DNA of 64,000 bases from Cenarchaeum sp. (GTDB lineage Archaea; Thermoproteota; Nitrososphaeria; Nitrososphaerales; Nitrosopumilaceae). Position 1 is the stretch's first letter; each line of letters starts with the position of its first letter. The notes below the pieces were generated by a model, which was not told the DNA's origin, did not search any database, and saw only the letters and a program-made list of their open reading frames with translations. The stretch spans positions 1 to 64,000 of the forward strand of contig JAHRAL010000056.1 in assembly GCA_020027325.1 (NCBI GenBank), given 5' to 3'. The position numbers and the translations under genes were made by a program. Shown in pieces: positions 16,401 to 25,043 of the stretch.

Positions 16401-17205
16401 CCAGGTCCTGTACGATGAGCGGCGGCGTTCCGGCCTCTTTGCTCTCCTTTAGGCGCTGGTTGACGCGGATGATGTCGACCATCTTGTGGGTCAGGTCATC
16501 CTCGGATCGAATGCCCGTCTCTAGTATTATCGAGGGCCGGACCGTGACGGGGGCCACGGGGAGCGCCTGGAGCACGAACCATTCGGGGCGCGCCGTGGTG
16601 GGGTCGTATCCGAGCAGCTCTAGATCTGCATCTATGATCTGAAAGAACCTGCTGCGAATCGTGATTGGGAGGAGCCTGTTCTCGCCGGCCTCGGTCTTTT
16701 CGATAAAGTTTGTAGGCTTTGTGAATATGAGATCGTACTGGATCTTGCCACAGTGGGGGCACTCCTTTGCCTTGCGAGCCTTTTCGAGTATCATTTCTGG
16801 GATGCGCTTTTGCGAGACTGCCGTGTATGCGGCCTCGCGCGACATTACGCGTGCAAGCTCGTCGAGGTCGTCCTGTGCTATCTTTAGGCGCGAGCACGAG
16901 CGGCACGTCATGAGCAAGAGCTTGTAGATGTTGTCGATAAACGCAATGTGAAAGACCGGCTCTGCCAGCTCTATATGTCCAAAGTGGCCCGGGCATCGCG
17001 CACTCGTGTTGCCGCACGTAAGGCATTTCTGGCCGGGCTCGAGGGTGCCGAGGCGCCCGTCCATCAGTCCGCCCTGGACTGCCATGCCGTCCTCGTCGTA
17101 CGTCTCTGGCGCCGTTATCTCGGCAACAGAGTACTTGCGGATCTCTGTCGGCGACCAGACAGAAAAGCGTATGCCGTCTATGGTCTTTGCAGACTGGAAC
17201 GACAT
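13414..17205 (-). CDS. rpoA: RNA polymerase largest subunit, unsplit (A' plus A'')
   Basis: 1263 residues. One continuous frame covers the A' part (zinc motif CLTCGNTSARCPGHFGH near residue 60; catalytic Mg motif NADFDGDEMNLH near 455-465) and the A'' part (GQAVGIVTAQSLGEPGTQM, SRGHMQQIGRHG). Most archaea encode A' and A'' separately; thaumarchaea keep them fused, as eukaryotes do. The sum of usual A' and A'' lengths matches. The stop of rpoB is followed directly by this start. It forms the catalytic core with RpoB. Confidence 0.98.
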   Translation of the reverse strand: MSFQSAKTIDGIRFSVWSPTEIRKYSVAEITAPETYDEDGMAVQGGLMDGRLGTLEPGQKCLTCGNTSARCPGHFGHIELAEPVFHIAFIDNIYKLLLMTCRSCSRLKIAQDDLDELARVMSREAAYTAVSQKRIPEMILEKARKAKECPHCGKIQYDLIFTKPTNFIEKTEAGENRLLPITIRSRFFQIIDADLELLGYDPTTARPEWFVLQALPVAPVTVRPSIILETGIRSEDDLTHKMVDIIRVNQRLKESKEAGTPPLIVQDLVDLLQYHATTYFDNEVSGIPQAHHRSGRPLKTLTQRLKGKEGRFRGSLSGKRVDFSSRTVISPDPDLDLSEVGVPLYIATKLTIPEIVTDWNIERMKKLVVNGPTQYPGVNYIIRPDGVKIRLDFVEDKQTIADSLEIGYKIERHLLDGDIVMFNRQPSLHQMSIMAHYVKVLPGKTFRLHPSVCPPYNADFDGDEMNLHVPQSEEARAEAILLMRVQDQIISPRYGGPIIGGLRDYVTGSYLLTRDDTYLTPAEFTNYAMLGNYNGSLPKPATKDAKGRPVYTGKQLFSLFLPSDFNYVMTSKWAKGTSGSKQDVVIKNGELISGVIDKSSIGAEESESVLHRIAKDYSNIQAKTFLNSILVIAKQFITHYGFSYGYSDLEMSEKSRAQILDKISDSYDIVDDFISQSKKNMLKTTRGLSVADSLEVYIVNELSKARDKAGNIADTSLDETNAGRIMATTGARGSSLNIGQMAGALGQQSRRGQRLLKGYNDRALSHYSPNDDNPDSHGFVKSNYRDGLSALEFFFHAMAGREGLVDTAVRTQQSGYMQRRLINALEHIRLEYDGTVRDPYGHIMQFLYGEDGIDVAKSDHGEAFNISRLIESQRIVDSGKKAGGEEISGVLKKYTKTFNPKLKSTVIEAVTSSNLSLAGIETVCKKGLDLYDRAKVEPGQAVGIVTAQSLGEPGTQMTLRTFHFAGIRERNVTLGLPRLIELVDARKKPTTPTMDIYLEESIKNDREKAIEVAKNVLQTRVSALASYEMDYKSEIILKLDRDVMADREVTAEDIELALSSNKKFKIEASESTIVLKFVEETDAPGALAIRNKVLNTTVKGVPSIERITLVQNDGEWVIQTTGSNLQKVLGIEGIDKRKVRTNNVLEIAETLGIEAARNALINELNSTLEDQGLEVDDRYIMLVSDLMCSRGHMQQIGRHGVAGSKDSVLARAAFEITVPTIARAALAGEIEKLRGVTENVIVGSNIPIGSGTVDLYMQVSKKR

Positions 17206-20200
17206 CTAGACCCTCTCCGTTATGAGCAGCCTCGGGGCGATGTTGAGGCTCTGCATCTCTTGCAGCAATAGCTTGAATGCGTATGCAATCGAGATCGACG
17301 AGACCTTTGCCTTGTCCCCGCACACCCGGCAGACATAGCGGCGCAGCTTTGCATCGTGATACGCGACAAGGCCGCACCTCTCACAGACATAGATCGAGGA
17401 CTTGTCAGACTCGTCGAGCAGCCTGTCCTTGAGTATCATTGATGAGCCGTACGCAATAAGGCAGTCGCGCTCCATCTCTCCGAACCGGAGTCCGCCGCCG
17501 CGGGCGCGCCCCTCTGTAGGCTGCTTTGTGAGCATCTGGACCTGGCCGCGGGCTCGGGCGTGTATCTTGTCGGCGACCATGTGGTGGAGCTTTTGATAGT
17601 ATACGACGCCGATAAAGACCTCGACGTTAAACGGCTTGCCGGTGCGCCCGTCATACATGACCTCCTTTCCGGAATACTTGAACCCGTGCGATGACATGAC
17701 CTCCTTGACCTCGTCCATCTTTTCACCTACAAATGCCGAGCCGTCAAATTTCGAGCCGCGGAGGGCGGCGGCCTTGCCCGTGATTGACTCCATAAACATT
17801 CCCACGGTCATGCGGGAGGGGAATGCGTGCGGGTTGATGAGGACGTCCGGCGATACTCCCTCCTTTGTGTATGGGAGATCTTCGGCCTTTGCGAGTATTC
17901 CAAGGACGCCCTTTTGGCCGTGCCTTGAGGCAAACTTGTCGCCGATCTCGGGCACGCGCATGTCGCGGACCCTGATCTTGTACATCTTGCCGCCCTCGTC
18001 AGACTGGGTCATCACGATGGTGTCGACCGTGCCGGATTCAGACGGCCTCACACCCACAGACGTGTCGCGCCTGTACGGGCCCGTAGACTCGAACTCGCGG
18101 TACTCTTCCATGAACCGCGGCGGGCTGGTCTTGCCAATCATAATGTCGCCGCCGGTGACGTTTGACTCTGTTGCAATTATTCCGTCCCCCTCGAGCAGGC
18201 GGTACGACTTGTCCCCCTTGTAGCCGCGCACGTTGGAATCGGCGTTGGGAATCTCAAACGTGTCGCGCATCCCGCCAGGATACTGCTTTGCCTCTGCATC
18301 GTATATCCTGAAAAAGAACGTCCTTGCCAGGCCGCGGTCCACTGACTGCTTGCTGAGCACTATGGCGTCCTCAATGTTATAGCCGTCAAAGGGAAGGACT
18401 GCCACCACGCAGTTTTGCCCGGCGGGGCGCTCCTCGAGTCCGAGAAGCCCCATTGCCTTTGTCGTCACTATCGGGATCTGGGGATAGAGCATAAAGTGCT
18501 GGCGGACGTATGTGCTGGTGTTCATTACCGGTGTTGAGAATCCGAGGCTCTGCTTTGCCATTGCCGACTCGTACGTGTTTCTTGGGGACTGGTTGTGTTC
18601 CGGGTACGGGATTATCGAGGCGCCCACGCCGAGTATCGCAGACGTGAATATCTCTAGGTGCGTGTACTTTTTGGCGTTCTTGTCGCTTAGCGCGATGTAA
18701 TAGTTCTCCTCCTCGTTGGCATCAATGAGGTCAATTACCCCCTGCTTTAGCAGGTCGGTCCAGGGCACCAGCTTTTTTGACACCTTGTCAAGCATCTCAG
18801 ACGTCAAAAGCGACTTGCCGTCCTTGATTACCACCAGCGGACGGAGGACGCGGCCCGCATTGCAGTTGATGTACATGCGGGTTGTGGCCCCCGGCACGCG
18901 CCGGCCGTGGTACGATATGCCAATGTGCGGGTGTATCTTGTCTGTGCGCCTCAGATCCCGGAGGGATTCGGTGAGCTGCTCGCCGTCCTTGTGGTATCCG
19001 ATGAGCTTGCCGTCGACAAATATGCGCGTGCCGTCTCGCTTTACGTCGTCCTTTGTGTCATCAAATACGGTGACATCCATGTTGTGGAGGCGCTCGATTA
19101 TCTCCTCGGACGGGACATGGACAGATATGAGCGCAGAGAGGGCAAGGTTCTTGACTAGGCCACAGTTGGAGCCCTCTGGCGTCTCGCTTGGGCATATGCG
19201 GCCAAAGTGCGTCGCATGCAGGTCGCGGGCCTCAAAGTTTGGCTGCGTGCGGCTCAGCGGGGACTGGATGCGGCGGAGGTGGCTGATCGTGGAGAGATAG
19301 TTTGTCCGGTCCAGCAGCTGCGTGACGCCCATGCGCCCGCGCCCCCAATTGCCCGTTGCAATCGCATTGTTGAGCTTGTCCGATATTATCCCGGGCCTCA
19401 CGGCAGCAGCTACTGCATTGATACCGCGCTTTTGCCCAGAGCGCTCTAGCTGGTACTTCATGTCGCGGATCAGGCTGCGAAACGCGGTCCTAAAGAGGTC
19501 GGCGAGCATCTGGCCTGCAAACTTTACGACCTTGTTGCCATAGTGATCCTTGTCGTCTGGCTGGATCCACCCGAGCTTTAGCTCCAAGAGCTTGCACGAG
19601 GCCTCGCCGAGAAACCTTGCCTTCTCCTTGCGGTTCTCGGGGTGCTTGCCCAGGTGCGGCAACAGGCTCCAGTCAAGGAGGGTCTCTGCGCGCTTTATCT
19701 GGAACTCTTCGAGCATGCCTGGTGCTATCCTCTTGCTGATGTATACGATGGCGTCCTTTGATGTGACCACGGTGCTCGACTTTTCAAACGAGGCCTCCAG
19801 CTCGTTGCTGATATCGTCCACGAGCGAGACCGTCGAGGCAATGTCCTTGTCAGACTCGACGCCCAGGGCCCGCATGAGCGTGATTACCGGTATGTCAACC
19901 GGTGAGCCGGGGATCCGGGCCACAATCAGGCCGTCGTTTTTCATCAAGAGCTCGAGCTTTGAGCGGTATCCGACTATGGACGAGTAGATCTTTGCCTTGT
20001 AGACGACGTTGTTGCTCACAGTCTCCTTGTCCACTATGATCTTGTTGTACGAGAGGTCCTCAAGGCCGACGATTACGCGCTCAGAGCCGTTGATCACAAA
20101 GTAGCCGCCGGGGTCGTGCGGGTCCTCGCCGTGGTCGATTAGCTTGTTGTCATCAAACGTGTTGAGTATGCACATTCCGGACTTTATCATGACCGGGATG

Positions 20201-20553
20201 TTGCCGATGTGGATGTCGCGCGTCTCTAGCACCTTGTCGTCCTCGATGACAGACGACGTGATATAGATCGGCGCCGCATACGTCACGTTGCGAAGCCGCG
20301 CCTCGGCAGGTGTGATGCTCGTGACCGAGCCGTCAAGCTCCATTATTCTTGGCGCCTTGCGGATTATTTTTCCAAGCTCGATCTTGTACGGGTACTCTGA
20401 GTTTTCGATCTCTATCTGTCCGACCTCATCGACGATGCTCTGTAGTCCGCGGTCCAGAAATTCGTCAAACGAGTTGAGGTGCTGGCGCGCAATTCCCTCC
20501 CGTCGCAGAATGTCTTGTATTATTGGCCAGCGCTTACTTGATGGATCCGCCAT
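17206..20553 (-). CDS. rpoB: RNA polymerase second-largest subunit (unsplit B)
   Basis: 1115 residues combining B'' and B', which are separate genes in several euryarchaea. Landmarks are the fork and hybrid-binding regions (VKNLALSALISVHVPSEE), DGYNIEDAIVLSK, KFASRHGQKGVLG and a C-terminal zinc ribbon (CERCGLVAYHD then CRVCGDK). It forms one half of the catalytic cleft with RpoA. Three bases separate it from rpoH, and it abuts rpoA, so the three are one transcription unit. Confidence 0.98.
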   Translation of the reverse strand: MADPSSKRWPIIQDILRREGIARQHLNSFDEFLDRGLQSIVDEVGQIEIENSEYPYKIELGKIIRKAPRIMELDGSVTSITPAEARLRNVTYAAPIYITSSVIEDDKVLETRDIHIGNIPVMIKSGMCILNTFDDNKLIDHGEDPHDPGGYFVINGSERVIVGLEDLSYNKIIVDKETVSNNVVYKAKIYSSIVGYRSKLELLMKNDGLIVARIPGSPVDIPVITLMRALGVESDKDIASTVSLVDDISNELEASFEKSSTVVTSKDAIVYISKRIAPGMLEEFQIKRAETLLDWSLLPHLGKHPENRKEKARFLGEASCKLLELKLGWIQPDDKDHYGNKVVKFAGQMLADLFRTAFRSLIRDMKYQLERSGQKRGINAVAAAVRPGIISDKLNNAIATGNWGRGRMGVTQLLDRTNYLSTISHLRRIQSPLSRTQPNFEARDLHATHFGRICPSETPEGSNCGLVKNLALSALISVHVPSEEIIERLHNMDVTVFDDTKDDVKRDGTRIFVDGKLIGYHKDGEQLTESLRDLRRTDKIHPHIGISYHGRRVPGATTRMYINCNAGRVLRPLVVIKDGKSLLTSEMLDKVSKKLVPWTDLLKQGVIDLIDANEEENYYIALSDKNAKKYTHLEIFTSAILGVGASIIPYPEHNQSPRNTYESAMAKQSLGFSTPVMNTSTYVRQHFMLYPQIPIVTTKAMGLLGLEERPAGQNCVVAVLPFDGYNIEDAIVLSKQSVDRGLARTFFFRIYDAEAKQYPGGMRDTFEIPNADSNVRGYKGDKSYRLLEGDGIIATESNVTGGDIMIGKTSPPRFMEEYREFESTGPYRRDTSVGVRPSESGTVDTIVMTQSDEGGKMYKIRVRDMRVPEIGDKFASRHGQKGVLGILAKAEDLPYTKEGVSPDVLINPHAFPSRMTVGMFMESITGKAAALRGSKFDGSAFVGEKMDEVKEVMSSHGFKYSGKEVMYDGRTGKPFNVEVFIGVVYYQKLHHMVADKIHARARGQVQMLTKQPTEGRARGGGLRFGEMERDCLIAYGSSMILKDRLLDESDKSSIYVCERCGLVAYHDAKLRRYVCRVCGDKAKVSSISIAYAFKLLLQEMQSLNIAPRLLITERV

Positions 20554-20556
20554 ATC

Positions 20557-20805
20557 TTATACCTCTACTACGTATCGATAGTACACGGCCTGGCCTGCGG
20601 TGCTGCTCGTCCTGGTAATCTTGATCAGGTCCCCGGGCTTTACGCCGAGTCCGACTATGGCAGGATCGGTGACAAAGATCAGGGGGAGCTCGACGAGCCG
20701 GCAGTTGTACTTTGCAATGACCTCGCGGGCCTCCTCCTTTGAGACTATCTCGTGCTTTGGCACATAAACGTGATCCGGAACCAGAATCTGATTCTTTTTT
20801 ACCAT
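20557..20805 (-). CDS. rpoH: RNA polymerase subunit H (Rpb5 C-terminal type)
   Basis: 82 residues (VPDHVYVPKHEIVSKEEA, DPAIVGLGVKPGDLIKITR), the standard length and core of archaeal RpoH, equivalent to the C-terminal half of eukaryotic Rpb5. It binds the lower jaw of the polymerase. It is first in the rpoH-rpoB-rpoA operon. A GGGGT Shine-Dalgarno-like run lies just upstream of the ATG, and the nearest TATA-like element (minus strand, about 20857-20866) is farther off than usual. This gene may therefore have a short leader, unlike most here. Confidence 0.95.
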   Translation of the reverse strand: MVKKNQILVPDHVYVPKHEIVSKEEAREVIAKYNCRLVELPLIFVTDPAIVGLGVKPGDLIKITRTSSTAGQAVYYRYVVEV

Positions 20806-20970
20806 AGTTTTTTACCCCCATGCGCGCCAGCTGCTAGAGGATCAAAACACGGCAAATTATGATAAAGGGTAAATTTGCTTAATATATACGTAATTGGAAT
20901 CCGGCGTCACTTTTGGTCAAGATTTCGTAAATTAAATCATTAATTTAGGAACAGAATAGTGATAGAACAC

Positions 20971-20980
20971 ATTTAAATAC
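20971..20980 (+). promoter_or_regulatory. TATA-like box
   Basis: ATTTAAATAC centred 28 nt before the ATG at 21004. It selects that ATG over TTG 20989 and ATG 20998. Confidence 0.5.
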
Positions 20981-21003
20981 TACATATATTGGACAGGATG
21001 CAG

Positions 21004-21834
21004 ATGAAGTCAAGCATCGTCATTGCAGCACTATCAATAATGCTGATTGGAGGCGTTGCGGCTGTCCCATCATACGCTCAGGTCTTGGATGCCATAACGA
21101 TCTCTACTGACAAGGAATCGTATTCGGCCGGCGAGACTGTCACAGTCAATGGCAATATACGCCAGACCATGCAAGGCGCAGTGGCACTCACGGTACTGGC
21201 ACCAAACGGCAACAGGATCAATGTTGATCAGCTTACACCAGATGATGCAGGAGCGTTCTCTACGACATTTGTTGCAGGCGGTCCCCAATGGATGACTGCC
21301 GGTCAATACGAGATAGTGGTATCTTATGGCGTAGTCGCGGCCAACATTGTAACCAACACGGCGACCATCGAGTATACCGGAGGCGTTGCAGCACCCGCAC
21401 CGGACCCAGAGCCCCCGGCCGATGATCCACTAGCAGGAATTACATCGTCAATAACAGGCGGCACCATAACCAGCATCCGCATAGGCGACGATGAGGCGGC
21501 AGTTGTAGTCATCATTGATGCAATTGATGACGGAGAGCTTACACTCAACATTCCAAGGGACATATTCGAGTCAAAGTCTGACGGTCAGTCAGGCGACGAT
21601 ATTCCGTTTATCGTCCTAGTCGACAGTGCAGAAGCCAACGCAATAGAGACATCAGGTGCAGGCGTGCGCACGCTTACAATACCCTTCACGGCAGGAACCG
21701 ATGTAATCGAGATCTTTGGCTCGTGGATCATCCCAGAGTTTGGCATTATTGCCATAGGCATACTGGCAGTCGCAATAGTGGCCATAATAGTGGCAAGCTC
21801 TAGATCATCTGTAAGCATCTTGCCCAGATACTGA
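21004..21834 (+). CDS. PEFG-CTERM surface protein
   Basis: 276 residues. Signal peptide MKSSIVIAALSIMLIGGVAA...YAQ; an N-terminal beta domain (SAGETVTVNGNIRQTM...YEIVVSYG); a Pro-rich linker (APAPDPEPPADDP); a second beta domain (SITGGTITSIRIGDDEA, LTLNIPRDIFESK, LTIPFTAGTDVIEIFG). The C-terminal sorting signal is IPEFG followed by a membrane helix and the basic tail RSSVSILPRY. PEFG tripartite signals are known in thaumarchaea and are thought to be processed by an archaeosortase-type enzyme that attaches the protein to the cell surface. The next gene has the same layout and the same tail, so they are paralogues in tandem. Exact role unknown. Confidence 0.85.
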   Translation: MKSSIVIAALSIMLIGGVAAVPSYAQVLDAITISTDKESYSAGETVTVNGNIRQTMQGAVALTVLAPNGNRINVDQLTPDDAGAFSTTFVAGGPQWMTAGQYEIVVSYGVVAANIVTNTATIEYTGGVAAPAPDPEPPADDPLAGITSSITGGTITSIRIGDDEAAVVVIIDAIDDGELTLNIPRDIFESKSDGQSGDDIPFIVLVDSAEANAIETSGAGVRTLTIPFTAGTDVIEIFGSWIIPEFGIIAIGILAVAIVAIIVASSRSSVSILPRY

Positions 21835-21860
21835 GGAAGAGTTTGCCAACGCAAAATATA

Positions 21861-21871
21861 CATAAATATAG
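21861..21871 (+). promoter_or_regulatory. TATA-like box
   Basis: CATAAATATAG centred about 27 nt before the ATG at 21893, between the two PEFG genes. The second gene therefore has its own promoter. Confidence 0.5.
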
Positions 21872-21892
21872 ACACGCTGGGGGCTGTTGCTG

Positions 21893-22720
21893 ATGAAGGC
21901 ACGTCTTGCAGTACTCTTGCTCATATCGGCAGGGCTGATATCGGCTGCCGGAGTTCCAAACATTGAGGCTCAGACAGGCATGACCGTGCTGGTCACAACG
22001 ACTGACGGTACCGACATTACAATCAGCGGCGAGACCACGAAGACAGATGATATCGCTGTCAGCGTCATAAATTCCAATACGGGCTCTGTCATATTTGTCG
22101 ACCAAGAGGCACCCAATGCAGACGGAACGTACAGCTTTTACAGTTCGACAGATTCTGAGGGCTGGCCAGAAGACGGGTTATACCTAGTCACTGCAAAACA
22201 AAGGGACAGTAGTGCATACAACTTGGATGTAACCATACAGGTGGAAGACGGAAGGATAATCACGGACAATGCGGCAAAGTCCTCACTTGACGTTCCCGGA
22301 GAGGTCGACACAAGGCCGGCTCCCATCAGCGGCCTCATGATCGATGTCACAGCAGACATTGGCTCTGATGTAATAACAATAGACGGAACCACGACATCGC
22401 AGGCAAATTCCGTAACTGTTATCGTCACATCACCGTCAGGCAACAAGGTTTACACTGATCAAGTCAGGCCATCCGCATCAGGTGTGTTTAGCGCCGACAT
22501 CAACCTCGGATGCCCGCACTGGCAGGAGGCTGGCTTTTACACCATAGACGTCCAGCAGGGATCCAACTCGCTGTTCCAAAAGTCAGTAGACGTGGAGATT
22601 AGCGAATGCCTCGTGGTGCCAGAGTTTGGCGCACTAGCAATGGCAGTACTGGTCGTATCAATAGTGGCAATAGTGGTTCTGGGCGCCAGGTCCAGACTGA
22701 GCATAATGCCAAGGTACTAG
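21893..22720 (+). CDS. PEFG-CTERM surface protein (second copy)
   Basis: 275 residues. Signal peptide MKARLAVLLLISAGLISAAG; two repeated beta domains with the pattern ITISGETTKTDD / ITIDGTTTSQANSV, V.VIN/VTSP.GN.V.VDQ and a WxEdGxYxVxxxQ strand. It ends with VPEFG, a membrane helix and the tail RSRLSIMPRY, nearly the same ending as the preceding protein. The two domains resemble the first domain of the neighbour, so domain duplication as well as gene duplication is likely. A surface-attached structural or adhesion protein is the likeliest role; no catalytic residues are evident. Confidence 0.83.
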   Translation: MKARLAVLLLISAGLISAAGVPNIEAQTGMTVLVTTTDGTDITISGETTKTDDIAVSVINSNTGSVIFVDQEAPNADGTYSFYSSTDSEGWPEDGLYLVTAKQRDSSAYNLDVTIQVEDGRIITDNAAKSSLDVPGEVDTRPAPISGLMIDVTADIGSDVITIDGTTTSQANSVTVIVTSPSGNKVYTDQVRPSASGVFSADINLGCPHWQEAGFYTIDVQQGSNSLFQKSVDVEISECLVVPEFGALAMAVLVVSIVAIVVLGARSRLSIMPRY

Positions 22721-22730
22721 CAGTCCAAGC

Positions 22731-22740
22731 CTTTTTATCC
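22731..22740 (+). promoter_or_regulatory. TATA-like box for the 4-hydroxybutyrate ligase
   Basis: CTTTTTATCC, centred 28 nt before the GTG at 22764. Confidence 0.45.
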
Positions 22741-22763
22741 AAAACTAGCTGTCCACTCGCATA

Positions 22764-24863
22764 GTGTCAGAGTTTGTCTTTTTAGAGTCAAGATCAATAG
22801 CAGTGATTGGCGCATCAGACAAGAAGGGAAGCGTGGGTCGCGCCATCACCTCAAACATAATGTCAGGCTACCGGGGCACCGTATACCCGATCAGCCCCAC
22901 GCGCAAGACCGTCTTTGGCAAAAAGGCGTACGCGTCGGTGGCTGATGTGCGGGGTCCAGTCGAGCTGGCAGTCATAATCACAAAGAACACAATCGTCCCC
23001 CTCGTCCTCGAAGAGTGCGGCAAAAAGGGGGTAAAGGGCGTGGTGGTCATCACGGCCGGATTCAAGGAGGTCGACGACGCAGGAGCCGCACTAGAGCGCA
23101 AGATTGTCGGCATTGCGCAGAGGTATGGCATCAAGATGATAGGTCCAAACTGCCTCGGCGTCATGAACCTGGACCCAAAGGTCATGATGAATGCGACGTT
23201 CCTAAAGATAACGCCAAAGTCCGGCGGCGTCGCACTCGTCTCGCAGAGCGGCGCCATTTGCGCCGCACTAGTCGAGGATGCAAGCGCGCAGGGGATAGGA
23301 TTCTCGGCCATTGTAAGCATGGGCAACAAGGCGGCCATGAGCGAGGTCGACATGCTAGAGATGCTCGGCGAGCACAAACAGACCCGTGTAATTGTCATGT
23401 ATCTAGAAGACATGGGTGATGGCGCCAGATTCATGCGCGTCTGTAAAAAGATAACAAAAAAGCACAAAAAACCAGTGCTCGTCCTAAAGGCAGGACGCAG
23501 TCCAGAGGGGGCAAAGGCGGCCATGTCGCACACGGGTGCGCTGATGGGATCCGACGAGTCATACGACGCAATACTCCGCCAGTCCGGTGCGATAAGGGTG
23601 GACACCATGGGCGAGCTCTTTGATTATGCAACCGCGTTTGCAAAGCAGCCGCTGCCGGTGCGCGGCGACCTGGCAATAGTGTCAAACGCCGGGGGTCCGG
23701 CCATAATATCGACTGATGCCAGCTCGAGGCTCGGCATACGGATGGCAAAGATCGACTCTGCAAGAAAGACCATCGACAAGGTCATCCCGCCCTGGGGCAG
23801 CTCCCGCAACCCAGTCGACATCGTAGGCGATGCCGACTATGACAGGTTCCGGGACACGCTGGACGTCGTCCTGGCCCACAAAAACGTCGGCTCTGTAATC
23901 ACAATGTGCACGCCTTCTGCCACGCTGGACTATGACGGCCTTGCACGCGTCATCGTCGAGATGTCAAAAAAGCACAAAAAGACAATGCTTGCAAGCCTGA
24001 TGGGCCTGGATGAGGGGATTACCAACCGCCAGATACTGGCCGACGGCGGCGTCCCGTACTATACGTATGCAGAAGGCGCAATCAATGCGCTTGCAGTCAT
24101 GCTGCGCTTTGCCGAATGGACAAAGCGGTCCGCAGGCATGATTACAAAGTTCAAGGTAAACAAGGCACGAGTCAGGCGCATACTTGACGGTGCGCTTGCA
24201 GACAAGAGAAAGAGCCTGCTAGAGGAAGAGGGCCTAGAGATATTGAAGGCGTATGGACTTCCGCTGCCAAAGAGCAGCGTGGCAGCAACGCCTGCCGAGG
24301 CAGTAAAGGCTGCCAAAAAGATCGGTTATCCCGTGGTACTAAAGATAGTCTCGCCGCAGATAACCCACAAGTCAGACGTGGGCGGCGTAAAGGTCAACCT
24401 CGGCGATGACAGGCAGGTGCGCGCAGCGTATGCAGAAATTGTCGCCAATGCGCGCAAGCACAGCCCGCACGCAAAGATAAACGGCGTCCTGGTAGTAGAG
24501 ATGGTAAGTGGGGGCAAGGAGATGATCATCGGCTCAAAGCTTGGACCAAACGTTGGGCAGACAGTCATGCTCGGGGCCGGCGGGATATACGTCGAGGTCC
24601 TAAAGGACGTCGTCTTTGGCATAGCACCGCTCTCGAACCGAGAAGCGCACGACATGGTCTCATCAATAAAGACCTCGCGGATTTTGGACGGGGTGCGCGG
24701 TGAGCCGCCGTCTGACAAGGCAAAGCTGGCCGAATGCATTGAGCGCGTCTCGCAGCTTGTTGCAGACTTTGAGGAGATCAAGGAGCTTGACATGAATCCA
24801 GTACTGGTAATGCCAAAGAATCGCGGGTGCCGCATACTCGATGTCCGGATCGGGCTCAGCTGA
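22764..24863 (+). CDS. 4-hydroxybutyrate-CoA ligase (ADP-forming), CoA-binding domain first
   Basis: 699 residues from a GTG start supported by TATA spacing. Domain order: CoA-binding Rossmann domain (SIAVIGASDKKGSVGRA, residues 11-28), ligase domains with MSHTGALMGSDE (phospho-histidine near residue 255), then ATP-grasp at the C-terminus (GYPVVLKIVSP, HKSDVGGVKVN, DMNPVLV; about 475-699). It makes an acyl-CoA with ADP release. In N. maritimus the homologue beside 4-hydroxybutyryl-CoA dehydratase activates 4-hydroxybutyrate in the second half of the CO2-fixation cycle; the same neighbour follows here. Substrate by linkage. Confidence 0.86.
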   Translation: MSEFVFLESRSIAVIGASDKKGSVGRAITSNIMSGYRGTVYPISPTRKTVFGKKAYASVADVRGPVELAVIITKNTIVPLVLEECGKKGVKGVVVITAGFKEVDDAGAALERKIVGIAQRYGIKMIGPNCLGVMNLDPKVMMNATFLKITPKSGGVALVSQSGAICAALVEDASAQGIGFSAIVSMGNKAAMSEVDMLEMLGEHKQTRVIVMYLEDMGDGARFMRVCKKITKKHKKPVLVLKAGRSPEGAKAAMSHTGALMGSDESYDAILRQSGAIRVDTMGELFDYATAFAKQPLPVRGDLAIVSNAGGPAIISTDASSRLGIRMAKIDSARKTIDKVIPPWGSSRNPVDIVGDADYDRFRDTLDVVLAHKNVGSVITMCTPSATLDYDGLARVIVEMSKKHKKTMLASLMGLDEGITNRQILADGGVPYYTYAEGAINALAVMLRFAEWTKRSAGMITKFKVNKARVRRILDGALADKRKSLLEEEGLEILKAYGLPLPKSSVAATPAEAVKAAKKIGYPVVLKIVSPQITHKSDVGGVKVNLGDDRQVRAAYAEIVANARKHSPHAKINGVLVVEMVSGGKEMIIGSKLGPNVGQTVMLGAGGIYVEVLKDVVFGIAPLSNREAHDMVSSIKTSRILDGVRGEPPSDKAKLAECIERVSQLVADFEEIKELDMNPVLVMPKNRGCRILDVRIGLS

Positions 24864-25010
24864 GCCATACACGGCAATAGTCTAGTGGTTTGAGCGCATC
24901 ATTGCGTCTTTTTTGGTGCCATAATGACTTGCCCTAATTACCATCTAGCTTTTGCATTTTTTCCATATATACCCATGATTTCGGGATCTTGCACACTGTG
25001 TGGCAGTCTA

Positions 25011-25021
25011 GAATTTTTATA
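25011..25021 (+). promoter_or_regulatory. TATA-like box for 4-hydroxybutyryl-CoA dehydratase
   Basis: GAATTTTTATA, centred about 27 nt before the ATG at 25044, so the dehydratase has its own promoter. Confidence 0.5.
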
Positions 25022-25043
25022 GTGCGGCAGTGTAATCTGTGGC

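Noticed and set aside
16496-17377. Minus-strand 293-codon frame overlapping the rpoA/rpoB junction
   Set aside because: Out of frame with both polymerase genes, Arg/His/Pro-rich, and typical of a shadow frame.
24873-24905. tRNA-like start (AGTCTAGTGGTTTGAGC) after the 4-hydroxybutyrate ligase gene
   Set aside because: It resembles a D arm only. No T-arm (GGTTCGAATCC-like) and no matching 3' acceptor were found downstream, so it is at most a remnant or chance.
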